From positions 1 through 52,703 of the forward strand of contig JAIUOG010000003.1 in NCBI GenBank assembly GCA_020161725.1: DNA of 52,703 nt, written 5' to 3'. A program made the translations under genes and the position numbers. The notes below the pieces were generated by a model that saw nothing but the letters and a program-made list of their open reading frames with translations, was not told the origin of the DNA and ran no database searches. This DNA comes from Pseudomonadota bacterium. Its GTDB lineage: Bacteria; Pseudomonadota; Gammaproteobacteria; Legionellales; Legionellaceae. Positions 51,065 to 52,703 of this stretch are shown here, piece by piece (position 1 is the first letter of the stretch; each line of letters opens with the position of its first letter).

Positions 51065-52703
51065 TCATCTTGCACCTAAGGTTTGTGAATTATCTGCTTC
51101 AGGAGCGGAAGGCTTGGATTGCTTGTTATTAAAACTCTCTGCCCCTTTCTTGTAGTTGCTATCGTTAGAAGCAGCAGAAACAGACGATTTAGGATTTGCT
51201 GAATCACTAATACTACTCATCGATTGCGACTGTGATGTCGTTGCATCGTTTTTAGCTGATGTCGCTGAATTATCACTAGGTGTTGCACCTGATGAACTAG
51301 CTGAACTGCTTGGGCTACTACTTGTAGCGGATGAACTTAAAGCTGTTGCCGAAGCAGAATCGGTTGGATTATTACTACTACTAAAATCAACATTGCTTGT
51401 ATCTACTGGCTGATAAGCTGCTGATTTAGGATTTTCGGGAGGCTTGTTTGTTTGTGATTGTGAAGGATCACTATCACTACTACTTGCTTGTGGCTGCGTA
51501 GGTGTACTATCACTGCTACTTGCTTGTGGCTGCGTAGGTGTACTATCACTGCTACTTGCTTGTGATTGCGTAGGGCTACTATCAGTATTACTTGCCTGTG
51601 GTTGTGAAGAGCTAGGATCAACACTCTGGGTATTTGGTGTCGGATCGCCGGGTTTATTGGATGTAGGCGTGTTTGAATCTGCTTTGAGGTTATTGGCTTC
51701 ATCGGGACTATTGTCCTTAGGAGCAGGCTCATCCGGTTTAGGGCTGTCTGCTTTTGCATCCAAGCCTTTATCAGCATCCTCTATGATTTTTGCAGACTTG
51801 TCTGCTTCATCTCTAGCTGTATCAGCTTGCTTTTGGGCATCCGTAGCCTGCTGCCTAGCAGCAATAGCATCATCTTGTGCCTCTTCTGCTTTTTTCTGAA
51901 GCTTATCCGCATCTTTTTGCATATCCTTGGCTTTTTCTTCTGCCTTATCTGCTTTTTCCTTATCTTTTGGATCATTAGACTCATCCGCTTTCTTTCTAGC
52001 CTCATCTGCTTCTTTTTTAGCTGCATCTGCTTTTTCCTGAGCCTCATCAGCCTTCACTTGTGCTTTTTCAGCAGTTGCTTCTGCTTTTTCTGCCTTATCA
52101 TTAGCCTTGTCCACTTTTTTATCGGCTTTGTCGGCTTTTTCATTATCCTCTTTGGCTTTTAGCTCATTTGCTTCTTTTTGCGTCTTATCGGCTTCTTCTT
52201 TTGCTTTATCCGCTTGTTTTTGTGCCTCTTCTGCTTTTTCTTGAGCCTCTCTATTTTCACGTTGGGCTTTTTTATCGTCTTTATTCTCATCGGCTTTCTT
52301 TTGCGCTTCTTCGGCTTTGGCTTTTAATTCATCAGCCTCTTTTTGCGCTTTATCAGCCTTTTCTTTCGCTTTATCTGCTTTTTGCTGAGCTAATTCTGCA
52401 GGCGTACTTTCTATTTTATTTTTAATTTTATCGCCTAAGGCATCTATTTTTTTCTCAATAGCCTCTTTTGCCTCATCAATTTTAGAAGTTAGTTTTTGAT
52501 AGCTTTCTGTCTCTTTGATCATACCTTTGAGAGCATCAAGTAAAGCTATGGTTAAAGCAGCCATCCTTAACATTCCTTGCACTTGAGGATTTTGGCCTTC
52601 TGCTTCTGCTAAGGCTTCTATACGTGATTTCTTTTCTTTCGTTTCTGTTTTTGATTCGTCATCCGCATCTTTTTTCTTAGCTGGTTTAGGTGCTTCGTTG
52701 GCG
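51065..52703 (-). CDS. Lys/Ala/Glu coiled-coil protein with 36-bp repeats, N-terminus outside window
   Basis: An open frame continues past the window edge (546 residues visible), so the real start is not here; a GTG at 52582 is not needed. The visible start is charged and low complexity. About 215 residues then form an Ala/Lys/Glu/Asp coiled coil of heptad-like AEEKADKA units (AQKEADELKAKAEEAQKKAD), as in TolA-like or long rod proteins. A Pro/Ser/Thr/Gln region with repeats SSSDSTPTQPQA follows, then a Ser/Ala-rich end closing DNSQTLGAR. At 51481-51552 two identical 36-bp units stand in tandem. It may be a surface or secreted rod protein. Function unknown. Confidence 0.7.
   Translation of the reverse strand, partial: ANEAPKPAKKKDADDESKTETKEKKSRIEALAEAEGQNPQVQGMLRMAALTIALLDALKGMIKETESYQKLTSKIDEAKEAIEKKIDALGDKIKNKIESTPAELAQQKADKAKEKADKAQKEADELKAKAEEAQKKADENKDDKKAQRENREAQEKAEEAQKQADKAKEEADKTQKEANELKAKEDNEKADKADKKVDKANDKAEKAEATAEKAQVKADEAQEKADAAKKEADEARKKADESNDPKDKEKADKAEEKAKDMQKDADKLQKKAEEAQDDAIAARQQATDAQKQADTARDEADKSAKIIEDADKGLDAKADSPKPDEPAPKDNSPDEANNLKADSNTPTSNKPGDPTPNTQSVDPSSSQPQASNTDSSPTQSQASSSDSTPTQPQASSSDSTPTQPQASSSDSDPSQSQTNKPPENPKSAAYQPVDTSNVDFSSSNNPTDSASATALSSSATSSSPSSSASSSGATPSDNSATSAKNDATTSQSQSMSSISDSANPKSSVSAASNDSNYKKGAESFNNKQSKPSAPEADNSQTLGAR
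51445..51612. repeat. 36-bp coding tandem repeats
   Basis: The unit beginning TACTTGCTTGTGGCTGCGTA is present exactly at 51481-51516 and 51517-51552. 51553-51588 and the flanks 51445-51480 and 51589-51612 are degenerate copies. It encodes SSSDSTPTQPQA on the minus strand. Confidence 0.85.

Noticed and set aside
51445..51612. Possible CRISPR array because of 36-bp repeats
   Set aside because: The units are directly adjacent with no unique spacers and lie within a coding frame.
51156..52425. Several plus-strand Leu/Cys/Ser-rich and Phe-rich ORFs
   Set aside because: They are antisense readings of a low-complexity Lys/Ala/Glu/Ser gene and have no start signals.
1..52703. Prophage, insertion sequence or integrative element boundaries
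   Set aside because: No transposase, integrase, tail or head genes, tRNA attachment site or long direct repeats were found.

Overview
The window looks like chromosome from a Legionella-like gammaproteobacterium. This is an inference. The DNA is AT-rich (by eye well under 45% G+C). Two secreted beta-barrel candidates carry an A-G-(T/A)-M-G motif at the signal-peptide cleavage site, a feature I associate with Legionella outer membrane proteins. Ordinary gammaproteobacterial housekeeping blocks are interleaved with large coiled-coil or repeat proteins of the effector type, and with dispersed intergenic palindromes. No rRNA, tRNA, CRISPR array, insertion sequence or prophage was seen.

Layout. 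1-1548 (minus): cydA, cut by the window edge, behind the small subunit gene cydP. 1797-9959: a GMC oxidoreductase, a sterol-methyltransferase-like enzyme, a VG-repeat lipoprotein, a DUF1328 membrane protein, CorA, a YadGH-type ABC exporter, a leucine-rich-repeat protein and a 2OG-Fe(II) oxygenase. 10298-13843: a SulP transporter with C-terminal STAS and cyclic-nucleotide-binding domains, a Cys-rich secreted protein and an outer membrane protein. 14187-21993: bcp with an unlisted 50-aa membrane protein, then smpB, glmS, and tex-yciA coupled to a 546-aa unknown. 22189-27127: a coiled-coil membrane protein, glmU, a second coiled-coil protein and a composite repeat region. 27128-33501: ansA (minus) facing the compact rppH-ptsP-TSUP-lgt-thyA operon. 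33853-41327 (minus): fecR-domain protein, outer membrane protein, CHASE2 adenylate/guanylate cyclase, metallo-hydrolase, phoH-PIN and guaC. 41773-45857 (plus): a tightly overlapping four-gene amidoligase/peptidase cluster. 45913-48011: a tandem pair of paralogous unknowns. 48219-52703 (minus): a GT87-like membrane enzyme, a DUF4442 protein, a BON-domain protein, and a partial Lys/Ala/Glu coiled-coil protein with 36-bp tandem repeats.

The best candidate for a poorly described system is 41773-45857. A C39-like cysteine peptidase, an ATP-grasp ligase of the RimK type with a long N-terminal extension, a GCS2-family carboxylate-amine ligase and an N-formylglutamate-amidohydrolase-like enzyme overlap by 4-13 bp and appear to be one translationally coupled operon. 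Together they could make, trim and recycle a glutamyl-peptide-like product.

The second notable signal is a palindromic intergenic repeat (8164-8242, 10021-10185, 14851-14938, 17491-17587). Its ends contain GGGTATA-type sequence, and near-consensus -10 boxes lie 33-36 nt before the start codons of yadG, bcp, smpB and tex. This suggests a repeat family that supplies promoters. The CHASE2 cyclase (37166-39406) and the SulP transporter with a cyclic-nucleotide-binding domain (10298-12505) also suggest cyclic-nucleotide signalling linked to anion transport.
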